A stretch of 64,000 nucleotides of DNA, from NCBI GenBank assembly GCA_910579205.1, contig CAJTTD010000004.1, positions 1 to 64,000 of the forward strand. The letters are read 5' to 3'. The position numbers and the translations under genes are program-made. How positions within the stretch are numbered: the first letter of the stretch is position 1; each line of letters begins with the position of its first letter. The DNA comes from an uncultured Christensenella sp. (lineage in GTDB: Bacteria; Bacillota; Clostridia; Christensenellales; Pumilibacteraceae). A model generated the notes under the pieces. That model made no database searches and was not told where the DNA came from. It saw only the letters and a program-made list of their open reading frames with translations. Below, one piece after another: positions 43,801 through 51,298 of this stretch.

Positions 43801-44297
43801 CGGTAGAACGAATTGGGTTGAAAAGTCATTTCCGCCGACTTGTAAGCGTAGACAGTTTCCGCGCCGTTGGCGGCGTTTATCAAAAGCGTTTTGGCGTCCG
43901 TACCGGGATAATCGGACGTGCCGAAAATAGTGCGGGGGATGTCGGTCTTAAACTCTTCGTATCCGTCGAGCTTAAACTCTTTGTTGCCGCTGTTTTCTCC
44001 TACGTAGTTGTTTGCGGTAAGATCCACGACTCCGGCAACGATATTGCCTTTGCCTCCGCCTACGTAATCTCCCGCCCATGAGTTGGGCGAAGCGGGGTAT
44101 GCGCCCGACGTGCTGGAAAAATCGGTATTGTCGAGACCGACGGATGTTACGCCGAATTCCTTGGTATCGTCCTCTTCGGCAAAAGCGGAGACGGACTTAA
44201 ACGTCAAGGCGAAAGCTCCCAATGCCAACGCCGCGACAAACACGGCGACAGTTACGAGCGTAAGCAATCTTGTAGTTATTCTTTTGAAGATACGCAT
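40803..44297 (-). CDS. Large modular surface protein, membrane-anchored
   Basis: 1164 residues: signal peptide (1-40, ending SVSAFA), a long extracellular part, one membrane helix near 1040-1062 (WWIIPTVLFSACLVAGIIII), a basic stop-transfer cluster, and a cytoplasmic tail of about 100 residues very rich in D, E and S/T. The outer part has at least four beta-sandwich-like modules, each with a [FY]YR-x-x-[VA]-x-V segment, then [YF]xxYT[FIV]Y[IV], then a strand ending LWLG or similar. That pattern resembles carbohydrate-binding modules. No catalytic domain is seen. Promoter TTGCAA-17-TATAAT upstream. Confidence 0.85.
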   Translation of the reverse strand: MRIFKRITTRLLTLVTVAVFVAALALGAFALTFKSVSAFAEEDDTKEFGVTSVGLDNTDFSSTSGAYPASPNSWAGDYVGGGKGNIVAGVVDLTANNYVGENSGNKEFKLDGYEEFKTDIPRTIFGTSDYPGTDAKTLLINAANGAETVYAYKSAEMTFQPNSFYRVSAWVKTGNFAPDTGATIKLNGLGQNCSFININTAKDCIDDSGKLVFDKDNKYGWKNYTIYVRTSSSLSSTVTLSLGLGDALENKDEDSDIVPRAAKGYAFFDTVKADRISAYDFAFETEGFTATDRDNVYVDSKGTSKAIDLFNADYLTTENNGDAVEIGTFSDNTELWNVNASYGDDDDDIAYTGHSTVTFYESHTIIGDLENNVYGFTKNPWAPLGKAEDSMIGNDMFVGQNGNILLINTYDRSTKKFGAAARGVASPEVTIERFKYYRMGVWVKGDGIDGGNGISIGVKGQSNNTETDNKLDQWYNNLEGDAEDAAHYGWKEHVVYIKGSVISDLNVHFEFWLGAPDAQSKGIAMFDNVTFTELSYNEFKDMTAADGSNVLSLDKSATDTGVANGNFLSVGDYEEFKYPLPAAEWSYYTASTAASKGFSIAEVNTDKAVYGIVPVDSATFDKISSSGAINNAVNPATFVNGPLYNTLLLSSTEKTAFCYRSPSITLSTDKAYRINVDMAVKGVTNGGYGASLVLRTTDGDVVATIENITNTFDSFRTYTFYINAPLSDKTVNIEVWLGLNDRKDNKQKLSDGNVYVKSVALEEWTAASEDTTVAVEYEQKLAEYLSKLNSPAAVKALDYAMYSFSAPTLDYFDAYSYYAQSGLGVPYQWSISSKNNSVESGLFNSDHMKDLVIYDGFDKKDQSGNMLYIHNTAENSTTYTYGNTISLVANTYYRLDVTVKVRVSDEIRNNKTSVGASINLTGTVNESFENIKDTTTLVDKNNEDSRDYETFKTYTFYISTGSNGGEIGLNIKFGGDDRSSYIQGRLIVGNVKLTSINNTTYEDAEKALDGDYEKAVSLSETASDDDGSDTEAVKNSISWWIIPTVLFSACLVAGIIIILAVRLRDRAKRKKKTVYTSDYDRANVAKALDDLKDSDVKEDNDARELSDEADTYDGVGVAEQTDDEATTDEAEESSADETEESDKDKTTADDKAESKDGGADDLND

Positions 44298-44334
44298 GAA
44301 AACACCTTTACATGAAGTTTCTTATACAAACTAT

Positions 44335-44363
44335 ATTATATAATACACGGGCGCAAATTGCAA
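44335..44363 (-). promoter_or_regulatory. Promoter of the 1164-residue surface protein
   Basis: On the minus strand: TTGCAA, 17-base spacer, TATAAT (plus-strand ATTATA at 44335-44340). Leader of about 30 bases. Confidence 0.7.
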
Positions 44364-44484
44364 ATGATTTTAGTCATATTCGGGATATTGCGCAAAATTA
44401 TTTGTAGCCGACGCCGATTTCGGCAGTGTGGGCGAGATCGTTTGTTTGCGGTTATTTTTTGCAAAATTAAGCAAAACTATTTAT

Positions 44485-44847
44485 GTGAAAAGCGGCGTTA
44501 AAAAGTCTCTCGTTTACGGCGGGAGCGCGCTTGTCGGCGCGATATCGGGCTTTTTCGGCGGCGGAGGCGGAATGCTTTGCGTACCGTTGTTGTCTATGGG
44601 CGGATTGGATGTTAAGCGCGCCCATGCGACGGCTTTATTGGTGATACTTCCAATATGTATCGTCAGTGCGGCCATATATATATCTAACGGATATTTCGAC
44701 GCAAAAGCGGTGCTGTGCGCGTTTATAGGCGTAAGTCTGGGCGGCGCGGTCGGCGCGGCAGCGCTCGACAAGCTGGACAGCACTGTGATAGGCGTGATAT
44801 TTGCCGCGCTGATGATAGCGATAGGCATAAAGATGATAGCGACATGA
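44485..44847 (+). CDS. TauE/SafE family permease, first half
   Basis: 120 residues with about four membrane segments. SGFFGGGGGMLCVPLLSMGG and RAHATALLVILPI fit one half of a TauE/SafE transporter, a family exporting small organic or sulfur anions. A full protein has two such halves. The GTG start at 44485 is chosen because the helix starts soon after; a longer GTG start at 44428 adds residues unlike the family. The second half overlaps its stop (ATGA). Confidence 0.8.
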   Translation: MKSGVKKSLVYGGSALVGAISGFFGGGGGMLCVPLLSMGGLDVKRAHATALLVILPICIVSAAIYISNGYFDAKAVLCAFIGVSLGGAVGAAALDKLDSTVIGVIFAALMIAIGIKMIAT

Positions 44848-45275
44848 CGGCAGAGCATATGATAATAATAGTATCCGCGCTCGGCGGTATCATAGGCGGC
44901 ATGGGCATGGGCGGCGGAACGCTTTTGATCCCGCTTTTGACGCTGTGCACTGGCATGGAACAGCACTTGGCTCAAGCGATAAACCTAATGGCTTTTATAC
45001 CTATGTCGATCATCGCGCTCGCCATCCACAAAAAAAACGGATACGTGTGCTTTAAACAAGCCGCGCCCGTGGCGTTTACCGCGCTCATAGGCGCAGTAGG
45101 CGGAAGCTTTGCCGCTAAATACGCGGGCGGATACGTTCTGCGCGCGTGCTTCGGCGCTTTTTTGACGGTGTTGGGCGTGGTGCAGATGGCTAAAATAATC
45201 ATTTCCGCATTGCGAGAAAAGAAAAAGCGTAACAAGCCCGCTTCAAACGAAATAAATATATCGGAGAGCAGATAA
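44844..45275 (+). CDS. TauE/SafE family permease, second half
   Basis: 143 residues, about four membrane segments and a basic tail. GGIIGGMGMGGGTLLIPLLTL mirrors the glycine-rich helix of the upstream protein, and LAQAINLMAFIPMS matches its second segment. The two small proteins probably pair to make one transporter; this two-gene form is common in Clostridia. Substrate unknown. Confidence 0.82.
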   Translation: MTAEHMIIIVSALGGIIGGMGMGGGTLLIPLLTLCTGMEQHLAQAINLMAFIPMSIIALAIHKKNGYVCFKQAAPVAFTALIGAVGGSFAAKYAGGYVLRACFGAFLTVLGVVQMAKIIISALREKKKRNKPASNEINISESR

Positions 45276-45405
45276 GAGATAGCGTATCCTAATATGCGGT
45301 CGGTCTAATTGACATTGCTTTGAATGTAAATCGGCATGAACTGTTTTTAGTAATATTTTAGACGCTTACATGTGATAAATATTTACCGTTGCAAGACAAA
45401 AAATC
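45276..45405. other. Gene-free stretch before the rnf promoter
   Basis: No ORF or clear hairpin; AT-rich upstream region of the rnf operon. Confidence 0.4.
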
Positions 45406-45434
45406 TTTACAAATGACATATTAATTGATATAAT
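45406..45434 (+). promoter_or_regulatory. Promoter of rnfCDGEAB
   Basis: TTTACA (45406-45411), 17-base spacer, TATAAT (45429-45434). Transcript start near 45441. Confidence 0.8.
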
Positions 45435-45440
45435 ACAAGT

Positions 45441-45476
45441 AAATTTGCGTGCTTGCATAGGCAAATTTGCGTGCTT
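45441..45476 (+). repeat. Two 14-base direct repeats in the rnf leader
   Basis: AAATTTGCGTGCTT occurs at 45441-45454 and again at 45463-45476, 22 bases apart (two helical turns), right at and after the expected transcript start. The placement suits an operator. Confidence 0.6.
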
Positions 45477-45511
45477 TAGAGAGCAAACAAACGTCATAGT
45501 AAGGAACGATC

Positions 45512-46807
45512 TTGCGAACAAAAACGTTTAAAAAGGGTATAAAAGTCCCGCATAACAAATTCACCGTATCGTCGCCGCTTGTTGAATGCCCGACGCCCGA
45601 CGTTGTGTACATACCCATGTGCCAGCACATAGGTAAACCCGCTACGCCGATAGTAGCCGTAGGACAACACGTAAAAGCGGGTACGCTCATAGGCAAGGCG
45701 GACGGTTTAGTGTCGGCTAATATATTTTCTTCCGTATCGGGCGCTGTATTAGCCGTGGAAAAGCGTAAAACTCCGCTCGGCGCACTGTGCGATCATGTAG
45801 TAGTGGAAAACGACGGCAAGAACGAAACGGAAAGCTTGCCGCCGCTCACAGACAGAAGTCGCGAGAGCGTACTGCGCCGCATACAAGAGGCGGGCATAGT
45901 CGGTCTGGGCGGCGCGGGTTTTCCGTCGCACGTCAAGTACGCGCCCAAAACGCCCGTGGATACATACATAATAAACGCAGCCGAATGCGAGCCGTACATA
46001 ACATGCGATCACAGGCTTTTGCTCGAACATACGGAAGCCGTATTGCGCGGCGCAATGATATTTTGCGAACTGCTCGGTCTTAAGCGTTATTTTATAGGCA
46101 TAGAGGATAACAAACCCGACGCCGTGGCGGAGCTTAGAAGAAAGGCTGCCGAGCTTGGCATACCGACAGACGTCGTAGTTCTTAAAAGCAAGTATCCGCA
46201 AGGCGCGGAAAAGCAGATGATTTATGCCGTTACGGGCAGAAAAGTGCCTACGGGCGGGCTTCCTTCCGATGTAGGCGTTGTTGTGGGCAATGTTCACACT
46301 GCGTATTCCGCTTATCACGCCGTAGAACACGGCACGCCGCTTTACATGCGCGCTACCACCGTTTGCGGCGGCGGTATACAAAAACCCGCCAATCTGTGGG
46401 TGCGCACGGGTACGCTGTATTCGCATTGCATAGAGTTTTGCGGCGGAGAAAAGACCGACTGCGTAAAAACTGTGTCGGGCGGACCGATGATGGGGTTTGC
46501 GCTCGACGGCGGTATGTATTCGGTTACCAAAACTACGGGCGCGCTGCTCTTTTTGAGCGCGGAAGAAGCGCATACGTCGGGCTGTAACGTTTGTATCAAC
46601 TGCGGAAAGTGCGCAAAAGCGTGTCCCATGAATCTAATGCCTATGTACATAGATCTCTACACTCAGCGCGGCGATTACAGATCGGCTGTCAAGTACGGCG
46701 CGCTAAACTGCATAGAATGCGGATGCTGCGCGTATTCGTGTCCGTCCAAACGTCAGATAGTGCAGTCGGTCAAGCTTTGCAAGAAAAAGATAAAGGAGAG
46801 CGTATGA
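45512..46807 (+). CDS. rnfC: Rnf complex subunit C
   Basis: 431 residues; the peripheral NADH-oxidising subunit of the Rnf ferredoxin:NAD+ oxidoreductase, which couples electron flow to Na+ or H+ pumping. GLGGAGFPSHVK near 131 is the NADH/FMN-binding glycine-rich segment, and NAAECEPYITCDHRLL is a family signature. Two [4Fe-4S] motifs lie near the C-terminus (CNVCINCGKCAKACP and CIECGCCAYSCPS). Start is a TTG with AAGGAACG upstream. First of six overlapping rnf genes. Confidence 0.96.
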   Translation: MRTKTFKKGIKVPHNKFTVSSPLVECPTPDVVYIPMCQHIGKPATPIVAVGQHVKAGTLIGKADGLVSANIFSSVSGAVLAVEKRKTPLGALCDHVVVENDGKNETESLPPLTDRSRESVLRRIQEAGIVGLGGAGFPSHVKYAPKTPVDTYIINAAECEPYITCDHRLLLEHTEAVLRGAMIFCELLGLKRYFIGIEDNKPDAVAELRRKAAELGIPTDVVVLKSKYPQGAEKQMIYAVTGRKVPTGGLPSDVGVVVGNVHTAYSAYHAVEHGTPLYMRATTVCGGGIQKPANLWVRTGTLYSHCIEFCGGEKTDCVKTVSGGPMMGFALDGGMYSVTKTTGALLFLSAEEAHTSGCNVCINCGKCAKACPMNLMPMYIDLYTQRGDYRSAVKYGALNCIECGCCAYSCPSKRQIVQSVKLCKKKIKESV

Positions 46808-47925
46808 GGCAAACAGTATCGGCGTCGCCGCATATCACCGATCCCAAAAATTCTACGAAGCGGATAATGCTCGACGTGCTCATAGCGCTGTGTCCTTGTC
46901 TTGTTTGCGCTACGGTGTTTTTCGGCTACCACGTGTTGATAAACTTAGCCGTGTGTCTGTTGTTTTGCTTTGGCACTGAGCTTTTGTACGGACTTATAAT
47001 AAGCAAAAACTTTACGCGCGACGGCGTTAAGAAATCGAGCGTTTTCGATCTGTCGTTTGCCGTAACTGCCGTGATACTTACGTTGAACCTTCCAGCCGTC
47101 ATGCAAGTGTCGTATTGGGGACTTAACGTGGTCGGCAAAAACGGCGCTGTCGCGTTCAGCTTCGACACCGTTGTTTTGTGCGCGCTCGGTTCTGTATTTG
47201 CCGTGGCGCTTGTAAAAATGCTGTTCGGCGGTCTCGGACGCAACTTCGCAAATCCCGCATGTACGGCGCGTATATTTCTGTTTATAGCGTTCGGCGCGGG
47301 CGGCGCGTTCAACCTCACTAGCTCGCTTTTCGGCGGGTTGGAGCAGACGGGCGCGACATGGCTGGCGACGCGCGATACGGTAAGCGGCGCGATGCTTTTG
47401 GATATGTTTTTGGGCAATACCGCAACGGCGGCGGTGGGCGAAACGTGCGCTATCGCTGTGCTTGCGGGCTATGTATATTTGTCTGTGCGACGGGTGATAG
47501 ATCCGCGCATGCCCATAATAACGGTGGGATCGCTTGCGGTGTTTGCGTTGTTTTTCGACGTTTTACCGTCGGGTGCGCGCGGCGTTGCCGTGTTGACCGA
47601 GACTGCGGCGCATGTATTGTCGGGCGGATTGCTGTTCGGCGCGGTGTTTATGGCGACCGATTATTCCACAAGTCCCAATACGTTAGTAGGAAATATCGTG
47701 TTTGCCGTGGGCATAGGACTTATAACCGCGCTTATACGCGCGTTCGGCAATTTTCCCGAAGGCTTTTCGTTCGCTTTGCTTATAATGAACTTGGTCGTGC
47801 CTCTTCTCGATAAGTACATAATACCCAAACCGTTCGGCTACGTTAAGAAAAAGCGGGAAAAACCGCACAAGACAAAGCGCGCAAACACCTTGCAAGTAGG
47901 AGACAAGGCGGTGGGAAATGACTAA
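46804..47925 (+). CDS. rnfD: Rnf complex subunit D
   Basis: 373 residues with about nine membrane segments. LGRNFANPACTARIFLF near 144 and the C-terminal ATDYSTSP segment are family marks. RnfD normally carries FMN on a Thr in a D-x-x-[ST]-[GS]-A-T motif placed by ApbE. Here the aligned place reads DTVSGAM (191-197), so the acceptor Thr is Met. A nearby TGAT at 182-185 lacks the leading Asp. ATGA overlap with rnfC; overlaps rnfG by eight bases. Confidence 0.94.
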   Translation: MRQTVSASPHITDPKNSTKRIMLDVLIALCPCLVCATVFFGYHVLINLAVCLLFCFGTELLYGLIISKNFTRDGVKKSSVFDLSFAVTAVILTLNLPAVMQVSYWGLNVVGKNGAVAFSFDTVVLCALGSVFAVALVKMLFGGLGRNFANPACTARIFLFIAFGAGGAFNLTSSLFGGLEQTGATWLATRDTVSGAMLLDMFLGNTATAAVGETCAIAVLAGYVYLSVRRVIDPRMPIITVGSLAVFALFFDVLPSGARGVAVLTETAAHVLSGGLLFGAVFMATDYSTSPNTLVGNIVFAVGIGLITALIRAFGNFPEGFSFALLIMNLVVPLLDKYIIPKPFGYVKKKREKPHKTKRANTLQVGDKAVGND

Positions 47926-48559
47926 AACGGTTGTCAACGCTTTAAGATCGATGGCTGTGCTTCTTTGCATTGCGGCCGTCTGCACGGGCGTGCTCGCGGT
48001 GTGCAATATGTATTTCCCCAAATACACGCCTAAGCTCGACGGCGCGACGGCTGCGCTTGTCAACTCCATATGCGATACGGGCGTGGACGACGGCACGGCG
48101 CACGCCGACGGATATATAGTAATGCTTGACGAGAGCGAGTTCGGTGCGAATATAGCCGATCATAATAAGCTCAATAAAAACGGAAAAGCGGAGATATTGG
48201 CGGTCTACGGTCAGCCCAAAGGCATAAACGCGGGTGCTTACGTTATAGAATCGCAGAGCGACGGAAGAGACGGTAAGATAGTCGTTTTGGTCGCGTACAA
48301 AGACGGAACGGTAACGGGCGCGACCGTAAAAAAGCAAGGCGAAAGCTATTGGAACAAGCTTCCGAGCGGGCTGTTTGAATCGTTGCAAGGCGCAAGCGGC
48401 AATGTCGATCTTAACGGCGAATTCGGCAAGACCGGCGCGACCGTGTCTCTGTCGGCGATAGAGCGGGCGGTAAATATGTCTAATGCGTTTGCGCTCGAAT
48501 ACAATTTGGCTATACGCGAGGCGATATCGGAAAGGTCTAAAGGTGCGGCACATGACTAA
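47918..48559 (+). CDS. rnfG: Rnf complex subunit G
   Basis: 213 residues: one N-terminal membrane segment (about 11-30) and an extracytoplasmic FMN-binding domain. The flavin acceptor is T175 in GKTGATVSLSAI, the expected [ST]-G-A-T motif for ApbE. The leading Asp of the motif is not present. Passes electrons between RnfC and the membrane subunits. Overlaps rnfD and rnfE by eight bases each. Confidence 0.94.
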   Translation: MTKTVVNALRSMAVLLCIAAVCTGVLAVCNMYFPKYTPKLDGATAALVNSICDTGVDDGTAHADGYIVMLDESEFGANIADHNKLNKNGKAEILAVYGQPKGINAGAYVIESQSDGRDGKIVVLVAYKDGTVTGATVKKQGESYWNKLPSGLFESLQGASGNVDLNGEFGKTGATVSLSAIERAVNMSNAFALEYNLAIREAISERSKGAAHD

Positions 48560-49157
48560 AGAAGAATTCAAAAAGACCGCGCTCGGCGGCGTAGTAAACA
48601 ATCCCGTATTCGTGCTTGTGCTCGGCATGTGTCCGACGATAGCCAAGTCCGATAATATAATAAACGCTGTGTCGCTCGGACTGTGTACGGCGTTCGTTCT
48701 GATATTTTCCAATGTCATAATTTCGGCGCTTAGAAAACTGATACCCGACAAAGTGCATTTGCCCGCATACATAATCATAATCGCGTCGCTCGTTACGTTT
48801 GTTCAAATGTTCGTATCGTCGTTTTTGCCCGAGCTTAACGACAGTATAGGCGCGTTCATATCGCTTATCACGGTCAACTGCATAATTTTAGGTCGTGCGG
48901 AAGCGTTTGCTGGCAAGAACAAAGTATTGCCGTCGCTCATAGACGGCGTATCTATGGGGCTTGGCTTTGTTGCGTCTATAACGTTGCTCGGCGCAGTCAG
49001 ACAATTATTGACTATGTCCTTTGGCAGCGGATTTTTCGATAAAACAATGGGCGGTTTTATAGTTTTGGGTCTAATGATGGCTGTGTTCAATGCGATATTC
49101 GCCGCGGCGAAAAAGCATGCGGCAAAAAAGACCGCGCTCATCGAAAGGAGGGCGTAG
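48552..49157 (+). CDS. rnfE: Rnf complex subunit E
   Basis: 201 residues, six membrane segments. NNPVFVLVLGMCPTIAKSD with its conserved Cys, and ITVNCIILGRAEAFA near 112, are family marks; RnfA and RnfE hold an iron site between them in related complexes. Start at the ATG inside the end of rnfG. Confidence 0.95.
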   Translation: MTKEEFKKTALGGVVNNPVFVLVLGMCPTIAKSDNIINAVSLGLCTAFVLIFSNVIISALRKLIPDKVHLPAYIIIIASLVTFVQMFVSSFLPELNDSIGAFISLITVNCIILGRAEAFAGKNKVLPSLIDGVSMGLGFVASITLLGAVRQLLTMSFGSGFFDKTMGGFIVLGLMMAVFNAIFAAAKKHAAKKTALIERRA

Positions 49158-49161
49158 CGGA

Positions 49162-49752
49162 ATGGATTATTTCGTAGGCATAATTTCCATAGTTATTTCG
49201 GGCATACTGACCAACAACATCGTATTGAATCAAAGTATAGGCATATGCCCGTTCTTGGGCGTGAGCAAAAAAACGCAGTCCGCAGTGGGCATGGGACTTG
49301 CCGTTACTTTCGTCATCACCGTCGCATCGTGCGTGTGCTGGGCGCTGTACACATTCGTGCTCGATCCGCTGTCTATAGGCTATTTGAGCACTATAGTGTT
49401 TATACTCGTCATCGCGTCGCTCGTGCAAATGCTCGACATAGTGCTTAAAAAACTGTCTCCCGCGCTGTACGGCTCGCTTGGCGTATATCTTGCGCTTATT
49501 ACGACCAACTGCGCCGTTTTGGGTACGGCTAACTCGGTGATATCGCAAGGTCTCGACTTTTTCCAAACGCTTATGACGGGCGTTTCGATAGGGATAGGTT
49601 TTACGCTTGCGCTCATCCTTATGGCGGGCATAAGAGAAAAGCAAGAACTATACGACGTGCCGCGTCCGTTTGTGGGATTTCCGCTCGCGCTCATAACGGC
49701 GGGGATAATGGCTATGGCATTTTACGGTTTTGCGGGACTTTCGTTTACTTGA
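49162..49752 (+). CDS. rnfA: Rnf complex subunit A
   Basis: 196 residues, six membrane segments, partner of RnfE. GILTNNIVLNQSIGICPFLGVSK and ITTNCAVLGTANS are the conserved segments with the paired Cys. GGAGG lies upstream of the ATG at 49162. Confidence 0.96.
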   Translation: MDYFVGIISIVISGILTNNIVLNQSIGICPFLGVSKKTQSAVGMGLAVTFVITVASCVCWALYTFVLDPLSIGYLSTIVFILVIASLVQMLDIVLKKLSPALYGSLGVYLALITTNCAVLGTANSVISQGLDFFQTLMTGVSIGIGFTLALILMAGIREKQELYDVPRPFVGFPLALITAGIMAMAFYGFAGLSFT

Positions 49753-49762
49753 GGAGGCGGGC

Positions 49763-50641
49763 ATGGAAATATTTTTGAACGTGATAGTTCCCATATTGAT
49801 AGTTGCCGTGCTTTCCGCGCTGTTCGCTTTTTGTCTGTCGTATCTGGGCGATAAGTTCACGGTAGAGCGCGATCCGCGCATCGACGACATAGAACGCAAT
49901 CTTTCGGGCGCGAACTGCGGCGGCTGCGGTTATGCCGGTTGTTCGCAGTTTGCCGAAGCGCTTTTCAAAGGCGAGGCGGATATATCCCGATGCAATCCGA
50001 CGTCCGCGGAAAATAAGAAAAATATAGCCAAGATATTGGGAATGAGCGCGGCGGACAGCGTGGAAACGGTGGCAGTCGTACATTGCGCGGGCGGAAACCG
50101 CGCGGCGGACAAATACGATTATCAAGGCTTCGGCGACTGCCAGAGCGCGCAGATATTGGCGGGCGGGAGCAAGGCTTGCGAGTACGGTTGCATGGGTATG
50201 TGTACTTGCGTGCATTCATGTCCCAACGGCAGCGCGCATATATGCAAAGACACGGGCGCGGCGGAAGTGGCGCGCGAAACATGCATATCGTGCGGCGCGT
50301 GCGTTGCCGCATGTCCAAAAAAACTGATAGGCAGGATACCCAAAACCGCGCGCGTTTATATAGCGTGTTCCAATACGACCAAAGGCCGCGAGGTTACGTC
50401 TGTTTGCAAAGTAGGTTGTATTGCATGCGGCAAGTGCGAAAAAACTTGTCCCAAGGGTGCAATAGCGCTCTCCAACAATCTCGCCGCTATCGATTATTCC
50501 AAGTGTATCGGCTGTATGAAATGCGCCGCGGAATGCCCCAGAAAGTGCATCGTTCCCATAGGCGACGGCGTAAAGCTATACGAAAAGATACTCGCCGCCA
50601 AAAAGCTTGCCGCCGAAAAAGCAAAGACGGAAACAAAATAA
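49763..50641 (+). CDS. rnfB: Rnf complex subunit B
   Basis: 292 residues: N-terminal membrane helix (about 5-27), an Fe-S domain with GANCGGCGYAGCSQFAEAL, and a ferredoxin-type region with several CxxCxxC motifs (CISCGACVAACP, CIACGKCEKTCP, CIGCMKCAAECP). It accepts electrons from reduced ferredoxin. SD AGGAGG before the ATG at 49763. Last gene of the operon; the tail is Lys-rich. Confidence 0.96.
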   Translation: MEIFLNVIVPILIVAVLSALFAFCLSYLGDKFTVERDPRIDDIERNLSGANCGGCGYAGCSQFAEALFKGEADISRCNPTSAENKKNIAKILGMSAADSVETVAVVHCAGGNRAADKYDYQGFGDCQSAQILAGGSKACEYGCMGMCTCVHSCPNGSAHICKDTGAAEVARETCISCGACVAACPKKLIGRIPKTARVYIACSNTTKGREVTSVCKVGCIACGKCEKTCPKGAIALSNNLAAIDYSKCIGCMKCAAECPRKCIVPIGDGVKLYEKILAAKKLAAEKAKTETK

Positions 50642-50654
50642 TACGATCTGTTTT

Positions 50655-50903
50655 TCAATCGTCAAAAAGCTCGAACAGTGCATGTATATCTTGCTCCGTT
50701 TTGTTAAAACGCTCTTGCGACAGATCGTAGTCGTATGTCTTTTCTGCCCACAATTCACAATGGCCGTGCGATTCGGTCATTTTTTTATGCTTCGTGCAAT
50801 ATCGATCTTCTGTGCATGCTTGCCAATAATAAAACTTACTTTTTAAGTAAATATGTTCGCACGCTCCGCACGTACGGCATTGTTTGCGTTTATTCCTCGT
50901 CAT
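50655..50903 (-). CDS. Small Cys-rich protein, 82 residues
   Basis: MTRNKRKQCRTCGACEHIYL gives a C-x-x-C-x-x-C group; four more Cys/His-rich positions (ACTEDRYCTKHKKMTESHGHC) suggest two zinc sites. Acidic tail. It overlaps the upstream Cys-rich gene by 14 bases, so both are made from one message. No family recognised. Confidence 0.6.
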   Translation of the reverse strand: MTRNKRKQCRTCGACEHIYLKSKFYYWQACTEDRYCTKHKKMTESHGHCELWAEKTYDYDLSQERFNKTEQDIHALFELFDD

Positions 50904-51168
50904 GGTCTTCGTCTTGCAAAACTTCGCGTATGGCGGACAGCTCGGTCAAAAGTTCGCTGAGATAATAATAGACCGATCTTTTATTCAATACTCTTTCCGT
51001 ATTGGCAATAAACTTTTCACACCCGATGCGGTTGTCTTCGCGCATATCGATGACCGTCATATTTTTGCCGCACCACCCGTAGTCAGTCCTCTTAAACTCC
51101 TTAACGCCCTTTATGTAATATCTTTTAAAGTTTTTGCATTTATTGCATTTTACACTGTGAGTGTGCAT
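50890..51168 (-). CDS. Small zinc-ribbon-like protein, 92 residues
   Basis: Start chosen at the ATG seven bases after GGAG. SVKCNKCKNFKRYYIKG has a C-x-x-C knuckle; YGWCGK and IGCEKF give two more Cys. The rest is helical and ends in an acidic tail (DEDHDEE). Promoter with an operator-like dyad at 51190-51239. Probably a nucleic-acid or metal-binding protein; family unknown. Confidence 0.6.
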   Translation of the reverse strand: MHTHSVKCNKCKNFKRYYIKGVKEFKRTDYGWCGKNMTVIDMREDNRIGCEKFIANTERVLNKRSVYYYLSELLTELSAIREVLQDEDHDEE

Positions 51169-51189
51169 AATCATACTCCGATATATCTC

Positions 51190-51239
51190 CACCTAATAGG
51201 TGCAAATCAATGATATAGCACCTAATGGGTGCTTGTCAA
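51190..51239 (-). promoter_or_regulatory. Promoter with two operator dyads for the Cys-rich pair
   Basis: On the minus strand TTGACA (plus-strand 51234-51239) and TATATC (51212-51217), 16-base spacer. The dyad CACCTAATGGGTG (51219-51231) fills the spacer; CACCTAATAGGTG (51190-51202) covers the first transcribed bases. Centres are 29 bases apart. This is classic repressor layout. Confidence 0.75.
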
Positions 51240-51298
51240 GTGTTTTGCCCTAATGATAGTAAACTGATTTTAGTAAGCATTTCATTTTGGAGTAAATG

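Noticed and set aside
47346..47360. TGAT (residues 182-185) of RnfD as the flavin acceptor.
   Set aside because: It lacks the Asp that leads the ApbE motif, and the DTVSGA segment a few residues later aligns better with the canonical site. It is kept only as an alternative in the finding.
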